Of a DNA stretch of 64,000 bases, positions 17,857 to 26,218 are shown one piece after another (the first letter of the stretch is position 1; each line of letters begins with the position of its first letter). The position numbers were made by a program, and so were the translations under genes. The notes beneath the pieces are model-generated. The model saw only the letters and a program-made list of their open reading frames with translations. It searched no databases and was not told the DNA's origin. The DNA comes from Clostridia bacterium (lineage in GTDB: Bacteria > Bacillota > Clostridia > Christensenellales > Aristaeellaceae): contig JAFXCE010000073.1 in NCBI GenBank assembly GCA_017521565.1, positions 1 to 64,000 of the forward strand, given 5' to 3'.

Positions 17857-19479
17857 TTAATCATCCTCCGTCCCCTCCTGCGCATCTCCTGCGCCATCCT
17901 TCGCCACGCTGGCGGGTTTCTGACTGTCATTGCCATCGTTGCCGCCCACATCAGCAAAATCACCTTCGGAAGCATCCGGAGCTTCGATGCCAATGCCGTA
18001 CTCAGTATAAACGCGCTTGATTTCTTCCTTGATCTCGCTTTCCGACCAATCCGGATGAAGCATGCGCACTTTGACTTCCACAGACGCAGCCTGCGCACGA
18101 TGCAGCAGTTCAACAGCCGTCGCCAGCGTCGTGATATCGTTTGCGAATGCATCTGCAAAGCGGACATGCACATGCACATCTTTGGAGCTTCCCTTTGCCT
18201 CGAATATTTCTGCATCAATATGCAGAAGCGTGGTCATGAGTTCTTCGAGTGCATCTCCCCAGTACGTCTTTTTCTTAGCGCACGTCTTGAAGCTCTTTTT
18301 CTCTCGGATGTGCAGCGCTGTACCGGACTGAGCAAGACCTTCGATATTGATACCGAACGTCTGCGGCGCATATCCGGCTCCGGTGACGATCTGCGTAATC
18401 AGATTCAGACAGGTCTTTTCATGCTCGTCGGCACGAATCGCAAACTGACTGGATGTGATCTTGTTTTCGCCCACCTTATCAGGATCGGCATCCAGCGCAA
18501 CCAGCGTTTCGACATCCTCATCAAACTCGAACGTCGGCGGCGTTTTTTCTCCATCCGGAAAGAAATCGGACGCCTTGCGGCGCAGGTACTCGACCGGAAC
18601 GATCAGGCGTGCTTTTGCGAGACGGATATCGCGAATCCACGAAGAATACGTCTCGTCGAGCGAATCCATCAGACTGCGCAGGCTGTCAAAGTCGCTGCGG
18701 CCCATGTACGAGCTTCGATACATACGGTTAGGCCGGATGTTGGGAATGTGTACCGCCGCAATAGAATCATCCGGTACAGCTGTTTCCGGCTCGATCCCAA
18801 AGTTTTCCAGATACGGCACGCTGACGTCCGTGCCAAGGCTGTCTTCCGTTCCCCTGAAGATTTTGGTCTCAATCTTGCCCGGCGTGTAGCACTCATACGC
18901 CCTGTATATCGTCGCCTTCTGCTGAGACGGCTCCTTGATACGCTGCAGGTTGGTAAAGAAGTGAATCGCCTTGAGCGAGCCGAAGCTGTAATCCGGCCAC
19001 GCCATATCAGCCTGTCCGATCTGGATAACCGGGCATTTCTTCGGTCCATTCAATTCCCAGCCAATCTTCAGATACACATCGCCCAGCGCGCTGCACGATT
19101 CTGCTGCTTCATTGAGCAGCTCCGGCACACGATTCAGACGAAGGATCTCCTCCAGACGTTTCTGTACGCCGGCGACCTTCTCGCCTTCCTGCACCTCTTT
19201 AACATTATCGAAAACGGAGAACTTCACTTCCTCGCTGAAAAGCAAATCAGCGGAGGTCGCTGCAATATCGGCAGCAATCGGGACGTGCGTCTTCTGTTTT
19301 CCCGGGCGATTCCAGAAGGTCTTCGGCCTTGCTGTGACAGCAAGCTTCGCTTCGTCGCCGCTGTACTCTGCGGCATACTGGCGATAATACGCCTCATTGT
19401 GCTGTACCAGATTATCCCATGCCTGCTTCGGCGTGAGGATCGCAGACAGCTCCATATCTTCGATGTTGATGTTTTCCAT
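17857..19479 (-). CDS. Portal protein (SPP1 gp6 family)
   Basis: The 540-residue product starts after GGAGAGTGATTCATC. It has portal-type features: an N-terminal NEAYYRQYAAEYSG segment, HVPIAADIAATSADLLFSEEV (about residues 66-86), long helices in the middle and GYAPQTFGINIEGLAQSGTALHIREKKSFKT (about 365-400), which is characteristic of Gram-positive SPP1-type portals. The acidic C-terminus (EASEGDFADVGGNDGND) is disordered. The dodecameric portal is the DNA entry and exit channel. Order: large terminase, portal, MuF. Confidence 0.92.
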   Translation of the reverse strand: MENINIEDMELSAILTPKQAWDNLVQHNEAYYRQYAAEYSGDEAKLAVTARPKTFWNRPGKQKTHVPIAADIAATSADLLFSEEVKFSVFDNVKEVQEGEKVAGVQKRLEEILRLNRVPELLNEAAESCSALGDVYLKIGWELNGPKKCPVIQIGQADMAWPDYSFGSLKAIHFFTNLQRIKEPSQQKATIYRAYECYTPGKIETKIFRGTEDSLGTDVSVPYLENFGIEPETAVPDDSIAAVHIPNIRPNRMYRSSYMGRSDFDSLRSLMDSLDETYSSWIRDIRLAKARLIVPVEYLRRKASDFFPDGEKTPPTFEFDEDVETLVALDADPDKVGENKITSSQFAIRADEHEKTCLNLITQIVTGAGYAPQTFGINIEGLAQSGTALHIREKKSFKTCAKKKTYWGDALEELMTTLLHIDAEIFEAKGSSKDVHVHVRFADAFANDITTLATAVELLHRAQAASVEVKVRMLHPDWSESEIKEEIKRVYTEYGIGIEAPDASEGDFADVGGNDGNDSQKPASVAKDGAGDAQEGTEDD

Positions 19480-19493
19480 GATGAATCACTCTC

Positions 19494-20831
19494 CTATGCA
19501 GCAGGGTTGAGATATCTGACAAACGGATAGAAGCTGTACTCTGCACTATCCAGCGCATCGACAGGATAGCTGCCGTCGTCCGTCCGTTCCCATTCGCCCT
19601 TGTCGTAGGCTTCCTGGCTCCACGTCGCCATGGTCAGCGCTTCGTGCCAGCGTTCAAGATGGCTGGCAACATAATAACGACCCTGCATCATCAGCATGCA
19701 CGCAAGCTCAATACGCGCATTGATACCGTCGCCCTTGTCGGTGCCCACGACCGAGATGCGGGTCATTCTCCTGCGGATCAGTTCTTCCCGCAGCGCGGAT
19801 CTGAAAAGTTTTGCCGCACTATCCACATAAACGTGGGCAATCTGTGGATAAATCTTCGTCCATGGCTCAAGCCAATCGGCAATCTTCTTGGCATACGCAG
19901 CTTCGGTCATCTTCTCGCTGATCCCCTGCTTGTCGTAGATGCCATCAATATGCACGACATTCTTCCAGCCGCGCGTGATCCCCGTGAGCGTGGCACAGGT
20001 CGCGTCCGTACCGCCCACGTCCACGCCGACAGCGAATTCGATAAACTTCTGCTCTGCAATCCATTGACGGGAAACGGCAACCGCGCATCTGTCGTAGCTG
20101 GTATAGATGCGACCATTCGCCGCTGTGCGCAGACCAAGGATATCGCACATGTACCAGATCGACGACTTATCATACTTGGACAGTTCGCGCCGCAGCTGCG
20201 CATTGGTGAGGGACAGATTGTTGAGGATGGTGAAATGTGCGTAATTGTAATGCGGGTTCTTGCCCTGCTTCTTGAGCTCATCCTGATAGTCGAGAATGTC
20301 TTTGTAAAACCAATGGGACGGCGGCTTCGGGTTGAGATCAAAAAAGAGCTGGCGCCTTCCAGACGTCAGCGTACGGTCGAAACATTCCTTGACGAAGGTA
20401 GGATGGCACTCGTTGACCTCGGAGATATAGACGCTTCCGTAGGTGTTGCCCTTGATGCGTGCTGCATCGTCCACCTTTTTGCCGCCGGCAATGAGGATGA
20501 TCTTCGTGCCGGTCTTCGTGTAAATCCTCAGACAGTCGCGCTTCTCGTACTGGCCCTCTTTACATCTTCCGGCGAAGATGTGCTTGAGACCGAAGCCGTT
20601 GCTGTCGATAATGTTCATGCGCGCCGCCGAAATAGAAACGCCGGCGCACAGATGGATCTTGTTGGGATGCGTCTCAAGCGACGCTGCCCATGCAATGAGG
20701 TTGATGATATTCTTACCGGCACGTTTGCCGCCCTCGGCCACGTTCAGCCAGCTATCAAGCGATCGTTCGATGTATGCGGTCTGCTTGCTGTCCAGCGGCG
20801 CATACGGTACGAGGCTGGAAAGGTCAACCAT
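19494..20831 (-). CDS. Terminase large subunit
   Basis: The 445-residue protein has a Walker A-like motif EGGKRAGKN (about residue 33), a Walker B region GSVYISEVNE (about 131, with the catalytic acid), and a C-terminal RNase H-like nuclease with FAVGVDVGGTDATCATL (about 268) and HVYVDSAAK (about 330). It resembles PBSX-type large terminases. It cuts concatemers and pumps DNA into the prohead. Its ATG overlaps the small-subunit stop as TGATG. Confidence 0.93.
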   Translation of the reverse strand: MVDLSSLVPYAPLDSKQTAYIERSLDSWLNVAEGGKRAGKNIINLIAWAASLETHPNKIHLCAGVSISAARMNIIDSNGFGLKHIFAGRCKEGQYEKRDCLRIYTKTGTKIILIAGGKKVDDAARIKGNTYGSVYISEVNECHPTFVKECFDRTLTSGRRQLFFDLNPKPPSHWFYKDILDYQDELKKQGKNPHYNYAHFTILNNLSLTNAQLRRELSKYDKSSIWYMCDILGLRTAANGRIYTSYDRCAVAVSRQWIAEQKFIEFAVGVDVGGTDATCATLTGITRGWKNVVHIDGIYDKQGISEKMTEAAYAKKIADWLEPWTKIYPQIAHVYVDSAAKLFRSALREELIRRRMTRISVVGTDKGDGINARIELACMLMMQGRYYVASHLERWHEALTMATWSQEAYDKGEWERTDDGSYPVDALDSAEYSFYPFVRYLNPAA

Positions 20832-21250
20832 CAGTCGCCATCCCCCTCCGCCTCGATCTCTTCCATGGTGCGTTCAGCTACAGGGTGATTGATGAGATCG
20901 GCAAGCGCCTGCGTCTGCGCATTGGCTCTCGCCTGAACGTCCGCGCCGTCCATCGGATTGGGATCATCACTCTGGCCAAGCATGTTCTTGCCCAGGAAGA
21001 TCGCCATGGCAGGAGATGACTTCGCAAGGTTGAACTGCATGCGGCGCAAAGACACTTTTCCGTCAACGCTGTATATTTTATATACCTCCGAAAAAGTCAT
21101 CTTGTATGTGCGCTTGCACCAGCTGTTGAGCGTATCCTCACAAATGCCAAAAACACCGCAGATTTCTCTTTCTGTGCATTGCAATTTGCAAAGGCCCTCG
21201 AACTCCATCTTCCCGATTTCTTTTCTCGGTCGCCCCTTCTTTTTTCCCAT
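20831..21250 (-). CDS. Terminase small subunit
   Basis: The 139-residue protein starts MGKKKGRPRKEIGKMEFEGLCKLQCTEREICGVFGICEDTLNSWCKRTY. This is an AT-hook-like basic tail followed by a helix-turn-helix resembling small terminases that recognise the packaging site. LRRMQFNLAKSSPAMAIFLGKNMLGQSD is the usual central motif. It is coupled to the large subunit by a TGATG overlap. Ribosome site GAGGGGTGAATC. Confidence 0.9.
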   Translation of the reverse strand: MGKKKGRPRKEIGKMEFEGLCKLQCTEREICGVFGICEDTLNSWCKRTYKMTFSEVYKIYSVDGKVSLRRMQFNLAKSSPAMAIFLGKNMLGQSDDPNPMDGADVQARANAQTQALADLINHPVAERTMEEIEAEGDGD

Positions 21251-21267
21251 GATTCACCCCTCGCTTC

Positions 21268-22122
21268 TCAGGTCTTCTTATATCTTTGATTAAGAATCAT
21301 AGGAACACAGTTGACCCAAGATACGTTATGATGAATTCTCTTGTGAGACGATCCCATCATGGCAATAGTCACACAGCTAGGCATCGTCATCACGGTATAG
21401 AACGACTTGAGGTATGTTCCATTGTCCAGATATACACCGGTCATACCTCCGGCATTGGACTGCGTCTCTTTCTGGACGATAGCCGCCTGTGTGACAGAGA
21501 ATATCTTCTCGCCCCGGCTGCCATGGGTGGTGTATGCGTTCACGTCCTCGTTGATCGTGCCGATGAATCCGATCGGTCTGTCCGCCCGGCAGAAGAACGT
21601 GTTCATCGCTTTTCTGGTCAGCATTTTTTCGTAATACCGGCCATTCAACCCGCCGATGTAATCCCCGCCTTGGGACAGCGCCACAGTCAGCGCATCGGAC
21701 TGGATCAGGAATTCGATCATCGCCGTGAAGAGCTTGTCCAGATCCCGGCATGGCTTTGCCGAGAGCTTGCCGTCTTTGGGGAATCGCATGTCGAACGACG
21801 TATAGTCGTCATCCAGTTCGAGGAAGTACGTCAGCCCCAAATCTTTCGCAATCTCGAAGCATGCATTCCGGGCAAACAGGATCACACCCTTTTTACCGAA
21901 TGTGTCCATGGTGTCGCATTTGCGCATCTGAGCTTCTTTGTCGAACACCACAACACGATCCTGACCATACCTCCTGACGTATTCGTCATGCTGATCATCT
22001 TCGTTGTCGATGACGAAATACACTTTTCCGGTATATCCGCCTTTACGGAGGCTATTGACGGTATATACTCTGTCCGCGCGCCCATGCGTGAGGATCATCA
22101 CGGCGAAATCATCACGCATCAT
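21268..22122 (-). CDS. TET-associated glycosyltransferase-like (TAGT/GREB1-related) protein
   Basis: The protein (about 284 residues; several starts are possible between 22134 and 22119) begins with a GT-A-like pattern: DDFAVMILTHGRADRVYTVNSLRKGGYTGKVYFVIDNEDD, then VILFARNACFEIAKDLGLTYFLELDDDYTSFDMRF with a DDD metal site near residue 105. This matches the family called TET-associated glycosyltransferase or GREB1-related protein, predicted in phages to attach sugars to hydroxymethylated bases. It follows a ParB-like gene with which it overlaps. No TET/JBP oxygenase is visible in the window, so its target is unknown. Confidence 0.78.
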   Translation of the reverse strand: MMRDDFAVMILTHGRADRVYTVNSLRKGGYTGKVYFVIDNEDDQHDEYVRRYGQDRVVVFDKEAQMRKCDTMDTFGKKGVILFARNACFEIAKDLGLTYFLELDDDYTSFDMRFPKDGKLSAKPCRDLDKLFTAMIEFLIQSDALTVALSQGGDYIGGLNGRYYEKMLTRKAMNTFFCRADRPIGFIGTINEDVNAYTTHGSRGEKIFSVTQAAIVQKETQSNAGGMTGVYLDNGTYLKSFYTVMTMPSCVTIAMMGSSHKRIHHNVSWVNCVPMILNQRYKKT

Positions 22123-22903
22123 CGCCGTCATCACCCTCCAGCAGCTCTTTCATCACGCCCTGCAGCTTGACAAAGCCATTTGCCACAGCGTCGTCGTAGT
22201 CGATGATGACCAGCGCGGAGCGCTCCATGAGCCGCTGCATCTGCGGCGAAGCCTGTGCGTAATACTCGGCGATGTGCCGGTAGTTGAACACGTTGTGCCG
22301 CCTCGCAGCCTGAATCAAAAACGCCTTTTCCTCGGCGCTCACGTCGGCCGCATTGATCTCGTCGATCAGCGCGTCAGCTTTGCTGGAATCCAGCATATCG
22401 GCGAAATTCGGCGTTTCTCCGCGGACCTCGTACTGCGGGATGTTGATGTCCTTGGTGTACTTGTCATCGTCCTCAAGCTCTCCCGGAACATCGAAGCCGA
22501 ACAGGCTCATGTCCAGACCATCCTGCGTGATGTCACCGATGAGCTCATCCAGCAGGTCATCATCCCAGCCGGTTTCCATCGTCGCTTGATTATGCTCAAG
22601 CATATAAGCGTCTCGGTCACGCTTGGAGAGATGATCCAGACGCAGGCACGGGATTCCATCTGCCGGCGGTGCGATCTCCTTGCCGGCGATCAGCTGTTTC
22701 AGCGCTTCCAGACGGCCATGTCCCTCAACGACGATGTGATCCTCGCCCCATACGCCGATCGGATCCAGGAATCCAAAGTGCAGGATGCTCTCCCGAATGT
22801 GCTGCATCTGGGCTTTGCTGTGCTTCTTGGGATTCTTGGGATTGGGCTTAAATGCATCCAGCGGGAGATGGTACGCTGAATCTGCCCATTTGATATCAAT
22901 CAT
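22112..22903 (-). CDS. ParB-like nuclease/N-terminal domain protein
   Basis: The 263-residue product starts MIDIKWADSAYHLPLDAFKPNPKNPKKHSKAQMQHIRESILHFGFLDPIGVWGEDHIVVEGHGRLEALKQL, a textbook ParB/Srx-like domain with the I-V-x-G-H-G-R box around residue 55. The middle contains a YMLEHNQATMETGWDDDLL motif; the last 110 residues are helical. Such phage ParB proteins often sit beside DNA modification genes and terminases. A CTP- or ATP-dependent role at the packaging or modification step is possible but not shown. Confidence 0.85.
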   Translation of the reverse strand: MIDIKWADSAYHLPLDAFKPNPKNPKKHSKAQMQHIRESILHFGFLDPIGVWGEDHIVVEGHGRLEALKQLIAGKEIAPPADGIPCLRLDHLSKRDRDAYMLEHNQATMETGWDDDLLDELIGDITQDGLDMSLFGFDVPGELEDDDKYTKDINIPQYEVRGETPNFADMLDSSKADALIDEINAADVSAEEKAFLIQAARRHNVFNYRHIAEYYAQASPQMQRLMERSALVIIDYDDAVANGFVKLQGVMKELLEGDDGDDA

Positions 22904-23045
22904 GTTCCTTCTCCTCGCTTTCCTCTCGCTTGGTTTCTTTATCCAAATCCTTCATGCAGAACGGAAAGGGACAATACGGCCTGCCGCTTGATGTGCTCAG
23001 AAAGACGCACAGCAGGCATCTCTTCGGCACCCTGACAAATCCCAT
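22896..23045 (-). CDS. Small Cys-containing protein, 49 aa
   Basis: An open frame with an AAGGGG site 8 bases before ATG 23045 encodes MGFVRVPKRCLLCVFLSTSSGRPYCPFPFCMKDLDKETKREESEEKEHD. The C-x2-C and YC-x3-C pairs could bind zinc. Its last bases overlap the ParB start. It lies just after a strong terminator, so it may be the first gene of the late operon. Function unknown. Confidence 0.5.
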   Translation of the reverse strand: MGFVRVPKRCLLCVFLSTSSGRPYCPFPFCMKDLDKETKREESEEKEHD

Positions 23046-23075
23046 TCGGTCATCCCCTTCCCGCTTCATGGCACG

Positions 23076-23108
23076 AAAAAAGGCCGTCTGGGTGATCCCC
23101 AGCGGCCT
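23076..23108 (-). terminator. Strong terminator between early and late modules
   Basis: On the minus strand GGCCGCTGGG (23107-23098) pairs with CCCAGACGGCC (23092-23082), followed by six U (23081-23076). Transcripts from HicAB would stop here. About 165 bases up to the HicB stop contain no gene. Confidence 0.85.
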
Positions 23109-23274
23109 TGTGTGAATGCAGTTTTGATATCATGATTATAACACGGTCATTTTTCGCTGTCATCATCAAATTAACATCAAAAAAGCATCAAAATACGAGA
23201 CTAAACCCGATTTAGCTTTTCCGCACCCTTTCTATATCCCATACAGAAAAACCATTTTGATTCTGGTTCATTTC

Positions 23275-23679
23275 TCAAGTGCGTTCCATGAGGTTAAGCT
23301 TATTGCGAATAGCCTCTTGCAGAAGCTGAGAAAGTCCCAGCCCAGCTTCTTCTGCTTGATATGCCATCCACGCAGGAATCGTAAGCGTTTTTTTGACTGC
23401 GTGGCTATCCATACGTCTACGGTATGCATCCGTATCAGCAAGGATAAGGGCTACATTTTGACCCGCCTCAACCTCCACATTTTTTAGATCGGAAGCAGCT
23501 GGAATTGCTTCTTTCTTCTTTTCTGCATCCCAAAGCCACATTTCGCAGGCATCTGTCGCCATATCTACAGCTTCAGCAAGCGTGCGGCCACAGGTAAACA
23601 TACCCGGCAAATCCGGAGCACAGGCCATATAGCTGCCATCCGTATCTTGAGTAAAAACCACGGGATACACATATTTCAT
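23275..23679 (-). CDS. hicB: HicB-type antitoxin
   Basis: ATG 23679 follows AGGAG with 8 bases spacing. The 134-residue protein starts MKYVYPVVFTQDTDGSYMACAPDLPGMFTCGRTLAEAVDMATDACEMWL, the partial RNase H-like HicB fold that binds and blocks HicA. The C-terminal part (VKKTLTIPAWMAYQAEEAGLGLSQLLQEAIRNKL) looks like a ribbon-helix-helix DNA-binding segment, so it probably also represses its own promoter. It follows hicA after about 110 bases. Confidence 0.88.
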   Translation of the reverse strand: MKYVYPVVFTQDTDGSYMACAPDLPGMFTCGRTLAEAVDMATDACEMWLWDAEKKKEAIPAASDLKNVEVEAGQNVALILADTDAYRRRMDSHAVKKTLTIPAWMAYQAEEAGLGLSQLLQEAIRNKLNLMERT

Positions 23680-23793
23680 AAGCACAGCTCCTTTCTTTGA
23701 ATTGGTACAAGGAGGGGAAAAAATATTTTAAAATTACAATCTTTTTCCTTGCAATACTTTGCATTGCCCAAGTCGGCCATCCTCCGGCGGGGC

Positions 23794-23973
23794 TCAAATG
23801 AGCCTCGCCTGTTTGAGGATTGCTCTGGCCGTCATCTCATTGACTTCGATGTGCCGGGGGATCGGGATTTTCACCCCAGGTCGTTCCTCATGCGTCGCAA
23901 GATCATGATTCCCGCCGTGCTCGATCTTCCATCCAGCTGCCTTGAGCTTCTTTACAAGGTCACGATTTTTCAT
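23794..23973 (-). CDS. hicA: HicA-type mRNA interferase toxin
   Basis: The 59-residue protein begins MKNRDLVKKLKAAGWKIEHGGNHDLATHEE, with the double-stranded RNA-binding-like fold pattern and the G-x-x-H box (HGGNHD) whose histidine is catalytic in HicA. The later IPIPRHIEVNEMTARAILKQA is also typical. HicA cleaves mRNA and is neutralised by HicB. GGAGGAACAA precedes the ATG. A strong promoter with tandem repeats lies upstream. Confidence 0.9.
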   Translation of the reverse strand: MKNRDLVKKLKAAGWKIEHGGNHDLATHEERPGVKIPIPRHIEVNEMTARAILKQARLI

Positions 23974-24004
23974 TTGTTCCTCCTTTTCTCCTCCTTGCCC
24001 TTAC

Positions 24005-24033
24005 ATTATAACACGTATTAACACGTATTGCAA
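24005..24033 (-). promoter_or_regulatory. hicAB promoter with two tandem 10-bp repeats
   Basis: On the minus strand TTGCAA (24033-24028), 17 bases, TATAAT (24010-24005). The spacer and edge of the -10 consist of two exact direct copies of ATACGTGTTA (24028-24019 and 24018-24009), a likely HicB operator. The repeats fall on one face of the helix about one turn apart. Confidence 0.8.
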
Positions 24034-24045
24034 CAAGTTTTCAAA

Positions 24046-24072
24046 AGAAAAAACCGGGAAACACTCCCGGTT
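24046..24072 (-). terminator. Terminator upstream of hicAB
   Basis: AACCGGGA and TTTCCCGGTT form a hairpin on the minus strand followed by U residues. It ends the transcript of the genes to the right, directly after the 41-residue ORF, and insulates the hicAB promoter. Confidence 0.75.
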
Positions 24073-24078
24073 CATCAA

Positions 24079-24204
24079 CTATTTTTGTTTCTTTCTGAAT
24101 AAAGATCTCATCAGTTTCTTTGAAACTGCTTCTTTGTCCCTAACCGGACGGGAGGTCAGCGTAATCATACATCGACACGTTCCAGCCCCTTTTTTCTTGC
24201 GCAT
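24079..24204 (-). CDS. Small basic protein, 41 aa
   Basis: ATG 24204 follows GGGAGGAAAGAT. The product MRKKKGAGTCRCMITLTSRPVRDKEAVSKKLMRSLFRKKQK is very basic with one CRC motif. A terminator begins seven bases after its stop. Not recognised; ribosome site and gene-end structure support it as real. Confidence 0.55.
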   Translation of the reverse strand: MRKKKGAGTCRCMITLTSRPVRDKEAVSKKLMRSLFRKKQK

Positions 24205-24219
24205 ATCTTTCCTCCCGCA

Positions 24220-25137
24220 TCATAAATTCAAAGACGCGATTTTCTCCACGGCCATCCGCGCAGCGTGCCTGCCGTTGCTGTTGAGCATCCGCTGCCATGC
24301 GCCCTGCGACGGCGACCACCGGAAGCCCCACGACTTGAGGATGTCCCTCACAGAAGCATCGGGCCGATCATCAAAGATGAGCTGGATGCGCATGATCGCT
24401 GTATTCTCAATCACCTTGAGACCATCGACGTTCTCTGCGCTGTATTCCTTATCGCCGCCGGCCTTAACTTCCATCAGTTCCTTGATCCGCTTGTCGAGGC
24501 GCCTGATTTCTGCATTGTTGTTGGTCAGGTGATACGACGGGAACGGAGCGCAGTCCGTTCGCCAGTTTCTTCCCATATCAGCCTTGAGCTTTTCAATCTG
24601 CTCGGTCGTCAGCAGTTCACAGCCATCAAGCGTCTTGTTCTTGCGCCAATATGCATTGACAGCTTTCATGCGGTCTTGAAGCTCCGTAAGGTCGTCGCGC
24701 TTGGCTTCCAGCTTGACCAGCGCATTGGCGTCCCCTGCTTTGATCCCTCCCGTTCCAATCGTGTGCATGCGGTCGAGCAGCTTGTCGATCTCCGTGCGCT
24801 TGCCCATATGCGCATCCATGCGTCTGTTCTGGCGTTCTTTCTTCCGGGCAGAGACGCCATCGCCACCGGCGATCAGAATGGACGGGCACATCGTTCCGAT
24901 GCTGCTCTCGGTATTCATCCACTCAGCCAGCTTTCTGGCGTAGCGGTCGAGGAGGCTGTCAATCGCATCGGCATAATCCGGCTTACGCTTCTTCTCGCGC
25001 TCTGCCATCGCTGCTGCGATATCCACCAGCTGCCGGTATTCGGCGGTCTTCCAGCCCTCCTGATAATCGGACATGGACATCATGTCATGAGACAGGCGCG
25101 CTGTCTTCTCGTTGATCGGATAATAGGTGACACTCAT
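24220..25137 (-). CDS. Conserved phage protein with C-terminal GFRWSPSQGAWQR motif
   Basis: ATG 25137 overlaps the previous stop as ATGA and has an AAAGGAA site. The 305-residue protein starts MSVTYYPINEKTARLSHDMMSMSDYQEGWKTAEYRQLVDIAAAMAE and has a central coiled coil (ALVKLEAKRDDLTELQDRMKAV; NNNAEIRRLDKRIKELMEV). Its C-terminus carries DILKSWGFRWSPSQGAWQRMLNSNGRHAARMAVEKI, a motif found at the end of many phage and plasmid proteins that also have ArdC-like or DUF3560-like parts. Its molecular role is not known. Confidence 0.75.
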   Translation of the reverse strand: MSVTYYPINEKTARLSHDMMSMSDYQEGWKTAEYRQLVDIAAAMAEREKKRKPDYADAIDSLLDRYARKLAEWMNTESSIGTMCPSILIAGGDGVSARKKERQNRRMDAHMGKRTEIDKLLDRMHTIGTGGIKAGDANALVKLEAKRDDLTELQDRMKAVNAYWRKNKTLDGCELLTTEQIEKLKADMGRNWRTDCAPFPSYHLTNNNAEIRRLDKRIKELMEVKAGGDKEYSAENVDGLKVIENTAIMRIQLIFDDRPDASVRDILKSWGFRWSPSQGAWQRMLNSNGRHAARMAVEKIASLNL

Positions 25138-25232
25138 GCGGACTTCCTTTCTGCCGCAGCATAGGCGGCAATCCTCTGGCTGTTTCTCTGCTCGACAGAT
25201 CGCATCATGCGGAGCTTTTCGGCAACGGTCAT
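25134..25232 (-). CDS. Small coupled ORF, 32 aa
   Basis: ATG 25232 overlaps the stop of the 25229-25504 gene (ATGA) and its own stop overlaps the next ATG the same way. It encodes MTVAEKLRMMRSVEQRNSQRIAAYAAAERKSA, a short amphipathic helix. The double coupling suggests real translation. Function unknown. Confidence 0.5.
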   Translation of the reverse strand: MTVAEKLRMMRSVEQRNSQRIAAYAAAERKSA

Positions 25233-25504
25233 TGCGACTGCCCCCCAGACAAGAGCTCGAAGCGGAAAAGAGCATCCCTGAAGGTGTCAACCAAGCCCAG
25301 CAACTCTTCGTGCTTATCCAGCAGTGACGTTGCCAAGATGCCGGTCAGGTTCTCCGGCATCTCATGGTAGTAATCGAGGATGCCGTTGGCTTCCTCCATC
25401 AGCTTGATGAGGTTGTCCATATCCTCATCGTCGAGGCAGTAACGCTCTGCCTCCTGCTTCGGTTGCCTGCACTTTGCAGGCTTCTTGAGCTTGAAAAACA
25501 ACAT
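25229..25504 (-). CDS. Hypothetical protein, 91 aa
   Basis: It starts MLFFKLKKPAKCRQPKQEAERYCLDDEDMDNLIKLMEEANGILDYYHEMPENL after AAAGGAGAACAGAAC. Basic N-terminus, then acidic helical part (LLDKHEELLGLVDTFRDALFRFELL). Not recognised; conserved in no family I can name. Confidence 0.65.
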   Translation of the reverse strand: MLFFKLKKPAKCRQPKQEAERYCLDDEDMDNLIKLMEEANGILDYYHEMPENLTGILATSLLDKHEELLGLVDTFRDALFRFELLSGGQSQ

Positions 25505-25524
25505 GTTCTGTTCTCCTTTCGTGT

Positions 25525-25899
25525 TTAATCCTCAACGGTTGTCAGGCGAATAAACGATGCGGCATATTCTTCGATCCTCAGCGGATGCAAACCATCATCA
25601 ACCATGAAATCTGCCGTGTTCAGGTTCATCCGGCATGCTGCGATCACAGAAATGGCCCATTTGACGGACCATGAATTAAGCCGCTTGGTGCGCTCCAAAA
25701 TGGTACAGGCCGTGCAGATCGCAACCGGCACACGCCCGAACGCTTTCACATGTTCCGCATACCGGGTCATCACTTCCGGGCAGGACATCGCCGCTTTGCA
25801 TGCCCTCAGTTCCTTTCGGATCCTGAGAATGGATTCGCGGGAACCATCGTTCGCGGTGTACCGGGAAATCTCCCGGGCCAGTTCAACATCAAGTTTCAT
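25525..25899 (-). CDS. Hypothetical protein, 124 aa
   Basis: The protein (MKLDVELAREISRYTANDGSRESILRIRKELRACKAAMSCPEVMTRYAEHVKAFGRVPVAICTACTILERTKRLNSWSVKWAISVIAAC...) is helical with five cysteines. Its start overlaps the end of the upstream gene. Not recognised by me. Confidence 0.65.
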   Translation of the reverse strand: MKLDVELAREISRYTANDGSRESILRIRKELRACKAAMSCPEVMTRYAEHVKAFGRVPVAICTACTILERTKRLNSWSVKWAISVIAACRMNLNTADFMVDDGLHPLRIEEYAASFIRLTTVED

Positions 25900-26170
25900 A
25901 TTCCCACGCCCACTTACTGAAATCGGTATTCCTGTTCAGCCACAGCTTCGCCATCTCATAGTCACCAGCTTCAATCGCGGCAGCTGCGATGATGTTGCAA
26001 AGCGCCTGATGGATGAGATGATTCTGCCTTCCCGGCGCGCAGGTCTTATGGAGATACGTGACGTTCGTATCTCCCTTGTACCTCGTGGTGACCAGATACT
26101 GTCCGGAGGTCTCCTTGACCCTGACGATCTCCATGCCAGGCATGAGCTTGGCCTTGAACAACTCAAACAT
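25889..26170 (-). CDS. Hypothetical protein, 93 aa
   Basis: It starts MFELFKAKLMPGMEIVRVKETSGQYLVTTRYKGDTNVTYLHKTCAPGRQNHLIHQALCNIIAAAAIEAGDYEMAKLWLNR after GGAGCTCGC. A beta-rich first half is followed by a helical half ending in Trp-rich KWAWEYET. Not recognised. Confidence 0.65.
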   Translation of the reverse strand: MFELFKAKLMPGMEIVRVKETSGQYLVTTRYKGDTNVTYLHKTCAPGRQNHLIHQALCNIIAAAAIEAGDYEMAKLWLNRNTDFSKWAWEYET

Positions 26171-26218
26171 GCGAGCTCCTTTCTGCCGGGCTTTTCCCCG
26201 CCCGGCTGGGGCGAATGC

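Noticed and set aside
23110-23274. Gene between HicB and the late terminator
   Set aside because: No frame with a ribosome site; AT-rich only.
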